Below, piece by piece: positions 1-14,760 of a DNA stretch of 64,000 nucleotides. The DNA is from Hippophae tibetana. Its lineage: Eukaryota; Streptophyta; Magnoliopsida; Rosales; Elaeagnaceae. Numbering within the stretch: the first letter of the stretch is position 1; each line of letters starts with the position of its first letter. The translations under genes and the position numbers were made by a program. The notes below the pieces were generated by a model. The model was not told the DNA's origin. It saw nothing but the letters and a program-made list of their open reading frames with translations, and made no database searches. Location: NCBI GenBank assembly GCA_037013495.1, contig CM072803.1, forward strand, positions 48,373,627-48,437,626, read 5' to 3'.

Positions 1-3000
1 CTTACCATTTTTATAAATTATTCTAGATGTGTTAGATTGTACCGTGTTGGAATTTTAACTTGTTTTTTTCCTTTCTACCTTAGAATTTTTGTTCCCAAAC
101 CTACTCTAGCTGTAATAAGTGACGAACGATAATGAGAAATATTTTGCGCTTGCAACATAGAAATATTTGTTTCTAGGTAACAACTATTTACAAATGATGT
201 CTAAAGCGAGCTATAACGGTAAAGCTTTTTCATTTAGCACGGAGGCACCAAAATTCGAATGAATTAGATTGTGCTGGGAATCAAAAATTACAAATTAAAA
301 AAATATTAGAAAACATAAGGAAAATAAAAATAAGTGGGAAAGAAAACTTAAACATTTCCTCATGTCCTATTTTACAATAGAAACCAGGGGAAATAAATAC
401 TCCAAGTTTTATTTCTTATACAATATGAAATATTTAAATGGAATATATTACATCTTAAAACGTCAAAACAATCATAATTTATTAAATTTTTTTTAATTAA
501 TTTTTTTTAATGGAAGATCAGTATAACTTATTCTTAATTATTTTATGACATCAATCTTCTAACGATTTTTATAAATTATACTAGATGTGTTAGATTGTAC
601 CGTATTGAAATTTAACTTGATTTTTTCCTTTCTACCTTAGAATTTATGTTCGAAACCCACTCTAAGTGTAATAAGTAACGAAAGATAATGAGAAATATTG
701 TGCACTTGCAACATAGAAATATTTGGTTTCTAGGTAACAACTATTTACAAATGATGTCTAAAACGAGCTATAACGGTAAGCTTTTTCATTTAGCACGGAG
801 GCCACCAAAATTCGAATGAATTAGATTGTGCTGGGAATCAAAAAATTATAAATTAAAAAAATGGTGAGAAAACATAAGGAAAATAAAATAAGTGGGAAAG
901 AAAACTTAAACATTTCCTCATGTCTATTTTACAATAGAAACTAGGGGAAATATATACTCCAAGTTTTATTTCTTATAGAATTATGAAATATATAAATGGG
1001 AATATATTACATCTTAAAACGTCAAAACAATCATAATTTATAAATGTTTTTAATTAATTTTTTTAATGGATGATCAGTACAACTTATTTTTAATTCTTTT
1101 ATGATATCAATCTTCTTACCATTTTTATAAATTATTCTAGATGTGTTAGATTGTACCGTGTTGAATTTAACTTGTTTTTTTTCCTTTCTACCTTAGAATT
1201 TTTTGTTCCAAACCTACTCTAGCTGTAATAAGTGACGAACGATAATGAGAAATATTTTGCGCTTGCAACATAGAAATATTTGTTTCTAGGTAACAACTAT
1301 TTACAAATGATGTCTAAAGCGAGCTATAACGGTAAGCTTTTTCATTTAGCACGGAGGCACCAAAATTCGAATGAATTAGATTGTGCTGGGAATCAAAAAA
1401 TTACAAATTAAAAAAATGTTAGAAAAACATAAGGAAAATAAAATAAGTGGGAAAGAAAACTTAAACATTTCCTCATGTCTATTTTACAATAGAAACCAGG
1501 GGAAATAAATACTCCAAGTTTCTATTTCTTATACAATTATGAAATATTTAAATGGAATATATTACATCTTAAAACGTCAAAACAATCATAATTTATAAAT
1601 TTTTTTTAATTAATTTTTTTAATGGAAGATCAGTATAACTTATTCTTAATTATTTTATGACATCAATCTTCTAACGATTTTTATAAATTATACTAGATGT
1701 GTTAGATTGTACCGTATTGAATTTAACTTGATTTTTTCCTTTCTACCTTAGAATTAATTTTCGAAACCCACTCTAAGTGTAATAAGTAACGAAAGATAAT
1801 GAGAAATATTGTGCACTTGCAACATAGAAATATTTTGTTTCTAGGTAACAACTATTTACAAATGATGTCTAAAACGAGCTATAACGGTAAGCTTTTTCAT
1901 TTAGCACGGAGGGCACCAAAATTCGAATGAATTAGATTGTGCTGGGAATCAAAAATTACAAATTAAAAAAAATGGTGAGAAAACATAAGGAAAATAAAAT
2001 AAGTGGGAAAGAAAACTTAAACATTTCCTCATGTCTATTTTACAATAGAAACCAGGGGAAATATATACTCCAAGGTTTTATTTCTTATAGGAATTATGAA
2101 ATATATAAATGGAATATATTACATCTTAAAAACGTCAAACAATCATAATTTATAAATGTTTTTAATTAATTTTTTTAATGGATGATCAGTACAACTTATT
2201 CTTAATTCTTTTATGATATCAATCTTCTTACCATTTTTATAAATTATTCTAGATGTGTTAGATTGTACCGTGTTGAATTTAACTTGTTTTTTTCCTTTCT
2301 ACCTTAGAATTTTTGTTCCAAACCTACTCTAGCTGTAATAAGTGACGAACGATAATGAGAAATATTTTGCGCTTGCAACATAGAAATATTTGTTTCTAGG
2401 TAACAACTATTTACAAATGATGTCTAAAGCGAGCTATAACGGTAAGCTTTTTCATTTAGCACGGAGGCACCAAAAATTCGAATGAATTAGATTGTGCTGG
2501 GGAATCAAAAATTACAAATTAAAAAAATGTTAGAAAACATAAGGAAAATAAAATAAGTGGGAAAGAAAACTTAAACATTTCCTCATGTCTATTTTACAAT
2601 AAGAAACCAGGGAAATAAATACTCCAAGTTTTATTTCTTATACAATTATGAAATATTTAAATGGATATATTACATCTTAAAACGTCAAACAATCATAATT
2701 TATAAAATTTTTTAATTAATTTTTTTAATGGAAGATCAGTATAACTTATTCTTAATTATTTTATGACATCAATCTTCTAACGATTTTTATAAATTATACT
2801 AGATGTGTTAGATTGTACCGTATTGAATTTAACTTGATTTTTTTCCTTTCTACCTTAGAATTTATGTTCGAAACCCACTCTAAGTGTAATAAGTAACGAA
2901 AGATAATGAGAAATATTGTGCACTTGCAACATAGAAATATTTGTTTCTAGGTAACAACTATTTACAAATGATGTCTAAAACGAGGCTATAACCGGTAAGC

Positions 3001-6000
3001 TTTTTCATTTAGCACGGAGGCACCCAAAATTCGAATGAATTAGATTGTGCTGGGAATCAAAAATTACAAATTAAAAAAAATGGTGAGAAAACATAAGGAA
3101 AATAAAATAAGTGGGAAAAGAAAACTTAAACATTTCCTCATGTCTATTTTACAATAGAAACCAGGGGAAATATATACTCCAAGTTTTATTTCTTATAGAA
3201 TTATGAAATATATAAATGGAATATATTACATCTTAAAACGTCAAACAATCATAATTTATAAATGTTTTTTAATTAATTTTTTTAATGGATGATCAGTACA
3301 ACTTATTCTTAATTCTTTTATGATATCAATCTTCCTTACCATTTTTATAAATTATTCTAGATGTGTTTAGATTGTACCGTGTTGAATTTAACTTGTTTTT
3401 TTCCCTTTCTACCTTAGAATTTTTGTTCCAAACCTACCTCTAGCTGTAATAAGTGACGAACGATAATGAGAAAATATTTTGCGCTTGCAACATAGAAATA
3501 TTTGTTTCTAGGTAACAACTATTTACCAATGATGTCTAAAGCGAGCTATAACGGTAAGCTTTTTCATTTAGCACGGAGGCACCAAAATTCGAATGAATTA
3601 GATTGTGCTGGGAATCAAAAATTACAAATTAAAAAAATGTTAGAAAACATAAGGAAAATAAAATAAGTGGGAAAAGAAAACTTAAACATTTCCTCATGTC
3701 TATTTTACAATAGAAACCAGGGGAAATAAATACTCCAAGTTTTATTTCTTATACAATTATGAAATATTTAAATGGAATATATTACATCTTAAAAACGTCA
3801 AACAATCATAATTTATAAATTTTTTTAATTAATTTTTTTAATGGAAGATCAGTATAACTTATTCTTAATTATTTTATGACATCAATCTTCTAACGATTTT
3901 TTATAAATTATACTAGATGTGTTAGATTGTACCGTATTGAATTTAACTTGATTTTTTCCTTTCTACCTTAGAATTTATGGTTCGAAACCCACTCTAAGTG
4001 TAATAAGTAACGAAAGATAATGAGAAATATTGTGCACTTGCAACATAGAAATATTTGTTTCTAGGTAACAAACTATTTACAAATGATGTCTAAAACGAGC
4101 TATAACGGTAAGCTTTTTCATTTAGCACGGAGGCACCAAAATTCGAATGAATTAGATTGTGCTGGGAATCAAAAATTACAAATTAAAAAAATGGTGAGAA
4201 AACATAAGGAAAATAAAATAAGTGGGAAAAGAAAACTTAACATTTCCTCATGTCTATTTTACAATAGAAACCAGGGGAAATATATACTCCCAAGTTTTAT
4301 TTCTTATAGAATTATGAAATATATAAATGGAATATATTACATCTTAAAACGTCAAACAAATCATAATTTATAAAATGTTTTTAATTAATTTTTTTAATGG
4401 ATGATCAGTACAACTTATTCTTAATTCTTTTATGACATCAATCTTCTTACCATTTTTATAAATTATTCTAGATGTGTTTAGATTGTACCGTGTTGAATTT
4501 AACTTGTTTTTTTCCTTTCTACCTTAGAATTTTTGTTCCAAACCTACTCTAGCTGTAATATGTAACGAAACGATAATGAGAAATATTTTTTGCTTGCAAC
4601 ATAGAAATATTTGTTTTCTAGGTAACAACTATTTACAAAGGATGTCTAAAACGAGCTATAACGGTAAGCTTTTTCATTTAGCACGGAGGCACCAAAATTC
4701 GAATGAATTAGATTGTGCTGGGAATCAAAAAATTACAAATTAAAAAAAATGGTGAGAAAACATAAGGAAAATAAAATAAATGGGAAAGAAAACCTTAAAC
4801 ATTTCCTCATGTCTATTTTACAATAGAAACCAGGGGAAATATATACTCCAAGTTTTATTTCTTATAGAATTATGAAATATTTAAATGGGAATATATTACA
4901 TCTTAAAACGTCAAAACAATCATAATTTATAAAAGTTTTTAATTAATTTTTTTAATGGATGATCAGTACAACTTATTCTTAATTCTTTTATGACATCAAT
5001 CGTCCTTACCATTTTTATAAATTATTCTAGATGTGTTAGATTGTACCGTGTTGAATTTAACTTGTTTTTTTCCTTTCTACCTTAGAATTTTTGTTCCAAA
5101 CCTACTCTAGCTGTAATAAGTAACCAACGATAATGAGAAATATTTTGCGGTTGCAACATAGAAATATTTGTTTCTATGTAACAACTATTTACAAATGATG
5201 TCTAAAACGAGCTATAACGGTAAGCTTTTTCATTTAACACGGAGGCACCAAAATTCGAATGAATTAGATTGTGCTGGGAATCAAAAATTACAAATTAAAA
5301 AAATGGTGAGAAAACATAAGGAAAATAAAATAAGTGGAAAGAAAACTTAAAACATTTCCTCATGTCTATTTTACAATAGAAAACCAGGGGAAATAAATAC
5401 TCCAAGTTTTATTTCTTATACAATTATGAAATATTTAAATGGAATATATTACATCTTAAAACGTCAAACAATCATAATTTATAAATTTTTTTAATTAATT
5501 TTTTTAATGGAAGATCAGTATAACTTATTCTTAATTATTTTATGACATCAATCTTCTAACGATTTTTATAAATTATACTAGATGTGTTTAGATTGTACCG
5601 TATTGAATTTAACTTGATTTTTTCCTTTCTACCTTAGAATTTATGTTCGAAACCCACTCTAAGTGTAATAAGTAACGAAAGATAATGAGAAATATTGTGC
5701 ACTTGCAACATAGAAATATTTGTTTCTAGGTAACAACTATTTACAAATGATGTCTAAAACGAGCTATAACGGTAAGCTTTTTTCATTTAGCACGGAGGCA
5801 CCAAAATTCGAATGAATTAGATTGTGCTGGGAATCAAAAATTACAAATTAAAAAAATGGTGAGAAAACATAAGGAAAATAAAATAAGTGGGAAAGGAAAA
5901 CTTAAACATTTCCTCATGTCTATTTTACAATAGAAACCAGGGGAAATATATACTCCAAGTTTATTTCTTATAGAATTATGAAATATATAAATGGAATATA

Positions 6001-6100
6001 TTACATCTTAAAACGTCAAACAATCATAATTTATAAATGTTTTTAATTAATTTTTTTAATGGATGATCAGTACAACTTATTCTTAATTCTTTTATGACAT
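1..6100 (+). repeat. Dimeric higher-order repeat, insertion-rich copy
   Basis: Two alternating monomer types make a ~1.11-kb dimer; the second-type anchor falls at 27, 1141, 2253, 3361 and 4472. Around 4.4-5.6 kb the alternation breaks, with two monomers of similar type side by side. Monomers here are 551-559 bp rather than 550 because of scattered one-base insertions, mostly doubled bases in short runs. These insertions are probably sequence errors rather than biology. Confidence 0.85.
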
Positions 6101-9100
6101 CAATCTTCTTACCATTTTTATAAATTATTCTAGATGTGTTAGATTGTACCGTGTTGAATTTAACTTGTTTTTTTTTCCTTTCTACCTTAGAATTTTTGTT
6201 CCAAACCTACTCTAGCTGTAATAAGTGACGAACGATAATGAGAAATATTTTTGCGCTTGCAACATAGAAATATTTGTTTCTAGGTAACAACTATTTACAA
6301 ATGATGTCTAAAGCGAGCTATAACGGTAAGCTTTATCATTTAGCACGGAGGCACCAAAATTCGAATGAATTAGATTGTGCTGGGAATCAAAAATTACAAA
6401 TTAAAAAAATGTTAGAAAACATAAGGGAAAATAAAATAAGTGGGAAAGAAAACTTAAACATTTCCTCATGTCTATTTTTACAATAGAAACCAGGGGAAAT
6501 AAATACTCCAAGTTTTATTTCTTATACAATTATGAAATATTTAAATGGAATATATTACATCTTTAAAACGTCAAACAATCATAATTTATAAATTTTTTTA
6601 ATTAATTTTTTTAATGGAAGATCAGTATAACTTATTCTTAATTATGTTATGACATCAATCTTCTAACGATTTTTATAAATTTATACTAGATGTGTTAGAT
6701 TGTACCGTATTGAATTTAACTTGATTTTTTTCCTTTCTACCTTAGCATTTATGTTCGAAACCCACTCTAAGTGTAATAAGTAACGAAAGATAATGAGAAA
6801 TATTGTGCACTTGCAACATAGAAATATTTCTTTCTAGGTAACAACTATTTACAAATGATGTCTAAAACGAGCTATAACGGTATGCTTTTTCATTTAGCAC
6901 GGAGGCACCAAAATTCGAATGAATTAGATTGTGCTGGGAATCAAAAATTACAAATTAAAAAAATGGTGAGAAAACATAAGGAAAATAAAATAAGTGGGAA
7001 AGAAAACTTAAACATTTCCTCATGTCTATTTTACAATAGAAACCAGGGGAAATATATACTCCAAGTTTTATTACTTATAGAATTATTGAAATATATAAAT
7101 GGAATATATTACATCTTAAAAACGTCAAACAATCATAATTTATAAATGTTTTTAATTAATTTTTTTAATGGATGATCAGTACAACTTATTCTTAATTCTT
7201 TTATGACATCAATCTTCTTACCATTTTTATAAAATTATTCTAGATGTGTTAGATTGTACCGTGTTGAATTTAACTTGTTTTTTTTCCTTTCTACCTTAGA
7301 ATTTTTGTTCCAAACCTACTCTAGCTGTAATAAGTAACGAACGATAATGAGAAATATTTTGCGCTTGCAACATAAAAATATTTGTTTCTATGTAACAACT
7401 ATTTACAAATGATGTCTAAAAACGAGCTATAACGGTAAGCTTTTTCATTTAGAACGGAGGCACCAAAATTCGAATGAATTAGATTGTGTTGGGAATCAAA
7501 AATTACAAATTATAAAAATGGTGAGAAAAACATAAGGAAAATAAAAATAAGTGGGAAAGAAAAACTTAAACATTTCCTCATGTCTATTTTTATAATAGAA
7601 ACCAGGGGAAATATATACTCCAAGTTTTATTTCTTATAGAAATATGAAATATTTAAAATGGAATATATTACCATCTTAAAACGTCAAACAATCATAATTT
7701 ATAAATGTTTTTAATTAATTTTTTTAATGGATGAACAGTACAACTTATTCTTAATTCTTTTATGACATCAATCTTCTTACCATTTTTATAAATTATTCTA
7801 GATGTGTTAGATTGTACCGTGTTGAATTTAACTTGTTTTTTTTCCTTTCTACCTTAGAATTTTTGTGTCCAAACCTACTCTAGCTGTAATAAGTGACGAA
7901 CGATAATGAGAAATATTTTGCGCTTGCAACATAGAAATATTTGTTTCTAGGTAACAACTATTTACAAATGATGTCTAAAGCGAGCTATAACGGTAAGCCT
8001 TTATCATTTAGCACGGAGGCACCAAAAATTTCGAATGAATTAGATTGTGCTGGGAATCAAAAATTACAAATTAAAAAAATGTTAGAAAACATAAGGAAAA
8101 TAAAATAAGTGGGAAAGAAAACTTAAACATTTCCTCATGTCTATTTTACAATAGAAACCAGGGGAAATAAATACTCCAAGTTTTATTTCTTATACAATTA
8201 TGAAATATTTAAATGGAATATATTACATCTTAAAACGTCAAACAATCATAATTTATAAATTTTTTTAATTAATTTTTTTAATGGAAGATCAGTATAACTT
8301 ATTCTTAATTATGTTATGACATCAATCTTCTAACGATTTTTATAAATTATACTAGATGTGTTAGATTGTACCGTATTGAATTTAACTTGATTTTTTTTCC
8401 TTTCTACCTTAGCATTTATGTTCGAAAACCCACTCTAAGTGTAATAAGTAACGAAAGATAATGAGAAATATTGTGCACTTGCAACATAGAAATATTTCTT
8501 TCTAGGTAACAACTATTTACAAATGATGTCTAAAACGAGCTATAACGGTATGCTTTTTCATTTAGCACGGAGGCACCAAAATTCGAATGAAATTAGATTG
8601 TGCTGGGAATCAAAAATTACAAATTAAAAAAAATGGTGAGAAAACATAAGGAAAATAAAATAAGTGGGAAAGAAAACTTAAACATTTCCTCATGTCTATT
8701 TTACAATAGAAACCAGGGGAAATATATACTCCAAGTTTTATTACTTATAGAATTATGAAATATATAAATGGAATATATTACATCTTAAAACGTCAAACAA
8801 TCATAATTTATAAATGTTTTTAATTAATTTTTTTTAATGGATGATCAGTACAACTTATTCTTAATTCTTTTATGACATCAATCTTCTTACCATTTTTATA
8901 AATTATTCTAGATGTGTTAGATTGTACCGTGTTGAATTTAACTTGTTTTTTTTCCTTTCTACCTTAGAATTTTTGTTCCAAACCTACTCTAGCTGGTAAT
9001 AAGTAACGAACGATAATGAGAAATATTTTGCGCTTGGCAACATAAAAATATTTGTTTCTATGTAACAACTATTTACAAATGATGTCTAAAACGAGCTATA

Positions 9101-9420
9101 ACGGTAAGCTTTTTTCATTTAGAACGGAGGCACCAAAATTCGAATGAATTAGATTGTGTTGGGAATCAAAAATTACAAATTATAAAAATGGTGAGAAAAC
9201 ATAAGGAAAATAAAATAAGTGGGAAAGAAAACTTAAACATTTCCTCATGTCTATTTTATAATAGAAACCAGGGGAAATATATACTCCAAGTTTTATTTCT
9301 TATAGAAATATGAAATATTTAAATGGAATATATTACATCTTAAAACGTCAAACAATCATAATTTATAAATGTTTTTAATTAATTTTTTTTAATGGATGAA
9401 CAGTACAACTTATTCTTAAT
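6100..9420 (+). repeat. Trimeric higher-order repeat, two tandem copies (~1.66 kb each)
   Basis: Private variants recur about 1.67 kb apart: ATTATGTTATGAC near 6641 and 8311, TATGCTTTTTC near 6881 and 8551, CATAAAAATATTTG near 7372 and 9042, and GTGTTGGGAATC near 7484 and 9154. This shows a tandem duplication of a three-monomer block. Edges are approximate. Confidence 0.8.
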
Positions 9421-12400
9421 TCTTTTATGACATCAATCTTCTTACCATTTTTATAAATTATTCTAGATGTGTTAGATTGTACCGTGTTGAATTTAACTTG
9501 TTTTTTTCCTTTCTACCTTAGAATTTTTTGTTCCAAACCTACTCTAGCTACAATAAGTGACGAACGATAATGAGAAATATTTTGCGCTTGCAACATAGAA
9601 ATATTTGTTTCTAGGTAACAACTATTTACAAATGATGTCTAAAGCGAGCTATAACGGTAAGCTTTTTCATTTAGCACGGAGGCACCAAAATTCGAATGAA
9701 TTAGATTGTGCTGGGAATCAAAAATTACAAATTAAAAAAAATGTTAGAAAACATAAGGAAAATAAAATAAGTGGGAAAGAAAACTTAAACATTTCCTCAT
9801 GTCTATTTTACAATAGAAAACCAGGGGAAATAAATACTCCAAGTTTTATTCTTATACAATTATGAAATATTTAAATGGAATATATTACATCTTAAAACGT
9901 CAAACAATCATAATTTATAAATTTTTTAATTAATTTTTTTAATGGAAGATCATTAAAACTTATTCTTAATTATTTTATGACATCAATCTTCTAACGATTT
10001 TTTATAAATTATACTAGATGTGTTAGATTGTACCGTATTGAATTTAACTTGATTTTTTCCTTTCTACCTTAGAATTTTTGTTCCAAACCTACTCTAGCTG
10101 TAATATGTAACGAACGATAATGAGAAATATTTTGCGCTTGCAACATAGAAATATTTGTTTCTAGGTAACAACTATTTTACAAATGATGTCTAAAACGAGC
10201 CTATAACGGTAAGGCTTTTTCATTTAGCATGGAGGCACCAAAATTCGAATGAATTAGATTGTGCTGGGAATCAAAAATTACAAATTAAAAAAATGGTGAG
10301 AAAACATAAGGAAAATAAAATAAGTGGGAAAGAAAACTTAAACATTTCCTCATGTCTATTTTACAATAGAAACCAGGGGAAATATATAATCCAAGTTTTA
10401 TTTCTTATAGAATTATGAAATATATAAATTGAATATATTACATCTTAAAACGTCAAACAATCATAATTTATAAATGTTTTTAATTAATTTTTTTAATGGA
10501 TGATCAGTACAACTTATTCTTAATTCTTTTATGACATCAATCTTCTTACCATTTTTATAAATTATTCTAGATGTGTTAGATTGTACCGTGTTGAATTTAA
10601 CTTGTTTTTTTTCCTTTCTACCTTAGAATTTTTTGTTCCAAACCTACTCTAGCTGTAATATGTAACGAACGATAATGAGAAATATTTTGCGCTTGCAACA
10701 TAGAAATATTTGTTTTTAGGTAACAACTATTTACAAATGATGTCTAAATCGAGCTATAACGGTAAGCTTTTTTTATTTAGCACGGAGGCACCAAAATTCG
10801 AATGAATTAGATTGTGCTGGGAATCAAAAATTACAAATTAAAAAAATGGTGAGAAAACCTAAGGAAAATAAAATAAGTGGCAAAGAAAACTTAAACATTT
10901 CCTCCTGTCTATTTTACAATAGAAACCAGGGGAAATATATACTCCAAGTTTTATTTCTTATAGAATTATGAAATATATAAATGGAATATATTACTTTTTA
11001 AAACGTCAAACAATCATAATTTATAAATGTTTTTAATTAATTTTTTTAATGGATGATCAGTAACAACTTATTCTTAATTCTTTTATGACATCAATCTTCT
11101 TACAATTTTTATAAATTATTCTAGATGTGTTAGATTGTACCATGTTGAATTTAACTTGTTTTTTTCCTTTCTACCTTAGAATTTTTGTTCCAAACCTACT
11201 CTAGCTGTAATAAGTAACGAACGATAATGAGAAAATATTTTGCGCTTGCAACATAAAAATATTTGTTTCTATGTAACAACTATTTACAAATGATGTCTAA
11301 AACGAGCTATAACGGTAAGCTTTTTCATTTAGCACGGAGGCACCAAAATTCGAATGAATTAGATTGTGCTGGGAATCAAAAATTACAAATTAAAAAAATG
11401 GTGAGAAAACATAAGGAAAATAAAATAAGTGGGAAAGAAAACTTAAACATTTCCTCATGTCTATTTTACAATAGAAACGAGGGGGAAATATATACTCCAA
11501 GTTTTATTTCTTATAGAAAATATGAAATATTTAAATGGAATATATTACATCTTAAAACGTCAAACAATCATAATTTATAAATGTTTTTAATTAATTTTTT
11601 TTAATGGATGATCAGTACAACTTATTCTTAATTCTTTTATGACATCAATCTTCTTACCATTTTTATAAATTATTCTAGATGTGTTAGATTGTACGGTGTT
11701 GAATTTAACTTGTTTTTTTCCTTTCTACCTTAGAATTTTTGTTCCAAACCTACTCTAGCTGTAATAAGTGACGAACGATAGTGAGAAATATTTTGCGCTT
11801 GCAACATAGAAATATTTGTTTCTAGGTAACAACTATTTACAAATGATGTCTAAAGCGAGCTATAACGGTAAGCTTTTTCATTTAGCACGGAGGCACCAAA
11901 ATTCGAATGAATTAGATTGTGCTGGGAATCAAAAATTACAAATTAAAAAAATGTTAGAAAACATAAGGAAAATAAAATAAGTGGGAAAGAAAACTTAAAC
12001 ATTTCCTCATGTCTATTTTATAATAGAAACCAGGGGAAATATATACTCCAAGTTTTATTTCTTATAGAAATATGAAATATTTAAATGGAATATATTACAT
12101 CTTAAAAACGTCAAACAATCATAATTTATAAATGTTTTTAATTAATTTTTTTAATGGATGAACCAGTACAACTTATTCTTAATTCTTTTATGACATCAAT
12201 CTTCTTACCATTTTTATAAATTATTCTAGATGTGTTAGATTGTACCGTGTTGAATTTAACTTGTTTTTTTTCCTTTCTACCTTAGAATTTTTGTTCCAAA
12301 CCTACTCTAGCTACAATAAGTGACGAACGATAATGAGAAATATTTTGCGCTTGCAACATAGAAATATTTGTTTCTAGGTAACAACTATTTACAAATGATG

Positions 12401-14760
12401 TCTAAAGCGAGCTATAACGGTAAGCTTTTTCATTTAGCACGGAGGCACCAAAATTCGAATGAATTAGATTGTGCTGGGAATCAAAAATTACAAATTAAAA
12501 AAATGTTAGAAAACATAAGGAAAATAAAATAAGTGGGAAAGAAAACTTAAACATTTCCTCATGTCTATTTTACAATAGAAACCAGGGGAAATAAATACTC
12601 CAAGTTTTATTTCTTATACAATTATGAAATATTTAAATGGAATATATTACATCTTAAAACGTCAAACAATCATAATTTATAAATTTTTTAATTAATTTTT
12701 TTAATGGAAGATCATTAAAACTTATTCTTAATTATTTTATGACATCAATCTTCTAACGATTTTTATAAATTATACTAGATGTGTTAGATTGTACCGTATT
12801 GAATTTAACTTGATTTTTTCCTTTCTACCTTAGAATTTTTGTTCCAAACCTACTCTAGCTGTAATATGTAACGAACGATAATGAGAAATATTTTGCGCTT
12901 GCAACATAGAAATATTTGTTTCTAGGTAACAACTATTTACAAATGATGTCTAAAACGAGCTATAACGGTAAGCTTTTTCATTTAGCATGGAGGCACCAAA
13001 ATTCGAATGAATTAGATTGTGCTGGGAATCAAAAATTACAAATTAAAAAAATGGTGAGAAAACATAAGGAAAATAAAATAAGTGGGAAAGAAAACTTAAA
13101 CATTTCCTCATGTCTATTTTACAATAGAAACCAGGGGAAATATATAATCCAAGTTTTATTTCTTATAGAATTATGAAATATATAAATTGAATATATTACA
13201 TCTTAAAACGTCAAACAATCATAATTTATAAATGTTTTTAATTAATTTTTTTAATGGATGATCAGTACAACTTATTCTTAATTCTTTTATGACATCAATC
13301 TTCTTACCATTTTTATAAATTATTCTAGATGTGTTAGATTGTACCGTGTTGAATTTAACTTGTTTTTTTCCTTTCTACCTTAGAATTTTTGTTCCAAACC
13401 TACTCTAGCTGTAATATGTAACGAACGATAATGAGAAATATTTTGCGCTTGCAACATAGAAATATTTGTTTTTAGGTAACAACTATTTACAAATGATGTC
13501 TAAATCGAGCTATAACGGTAAGCTTTTTTATTTAGCACGGAGGCACCAAAATTCGAATGAATTAGATTGTGCTGGGAATCAAAAATTACAAATTAAAAAA
13601 ATGGTGAGAAAACCTAAGGAAAATAAAATAAGTGGCAAAGAAAACTTAAACATTTCCTCCTGTCTATTTTACAATAGAAACCAGGGGAAATATATACTCC
13701 AAGTTTTATTTCTTATAGAATTATGAAATATATAAATGGAATATATTACTTTTTAAAACGTCAAACAATCATAATTTATAAATGTTTTTAATTAATTTTT
13801 TTAATGGATGATCAGTACAACTTATTCTTAATTCTTTTATGACATCAATCTTCTTACAATTTTTATAAATTATTCTAGATGTGTTAGATTGTACCATGTT
13901 GAATTTAACTTGTTTTTTTCCTTTCTACCTTAGAATTTTTGTTCCAAACCTACTCTAGCTGTAATAAGTAACGAACGATAATGAGAAATATTTTGCGCTT
14001 GCAACATAAAAATATTTGTTTCTATGTAACAACTATTTACAAATGATGTCTAAAACGAGCTATAACGGTAAGCTTTTTCATTTAGCACGGAGGCACCAAA
14101 ATTCGAATGAATTAGATTGTGCTGGGAATCAAAAATTACAAATTAAAAAAATGGTGAGAAAACATAAGGAAAATAAAATAAGTGGGAAAGAAAACTTAAA
14201 CATTTCCTCATGTCTATTTTACAATAGAAACGAGGGGAAATATATACTCCAAGTTTTATTTCTTATAGAAATATGAAATATTTAAATGGAATATATTACA
14301 TCTTAAAACGTCAAACAATCATAATTTATAAATGTTTTTAATTAATTTTTTTAATGGATGATCAGTACAACTTATTCTTAATTCTTTTATGACATCAATC
14401 TTCTTACCATTTTTATAAATTATTCTAGATGTGTTAGATTGTACGGTGTTGAATTTAACTTGTTTTTTTTCCTTTCTACCTTAGAATTTTTGTTCCAAAC
14501 CTACTCTAGCTGTAATAAGTGACGAACGATAGTGAGAAATATTTTGCGCTTGCAACATAGAAATATTTGTTTCTAGGTAACAACTATTTACAAATGATGT
14601 CTAAAGCGAGCTATAACGGTAAGCTTTTTCATTTAGCACGGAGGCACCAAAATTCGAATGAATTAGATTGTGCTGGGAATCAAAAATTACAAATTAAAAA
14701 AATGTTAGAAAACATAAGGAAAATAAAATAAGTGGGAAAGAAAACTTAAACATTTCCTCA
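9250..14760 (+). repeat. Pentameric higher-order repeat, two tandem copies (~2.75 kb each)
   Basis: Variants recur about 2.75-2.76 kb apart: TTTTATAATAG near 9251 and 12011, CTAGCTACAATAAG near 9545 and 12309, ATCATTAAAACTT near 9949 and 12711, CCTCCTGTC near 10902 and 13657, and GATAGTGAG near 11778 and 14528. The first copy is about 10 bp longer than the second, all through single-base insertions. The duplication breakpoint lies inside a monomer near 12.0 kb, consistent with unequal exchange. Confidence 0.85.
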
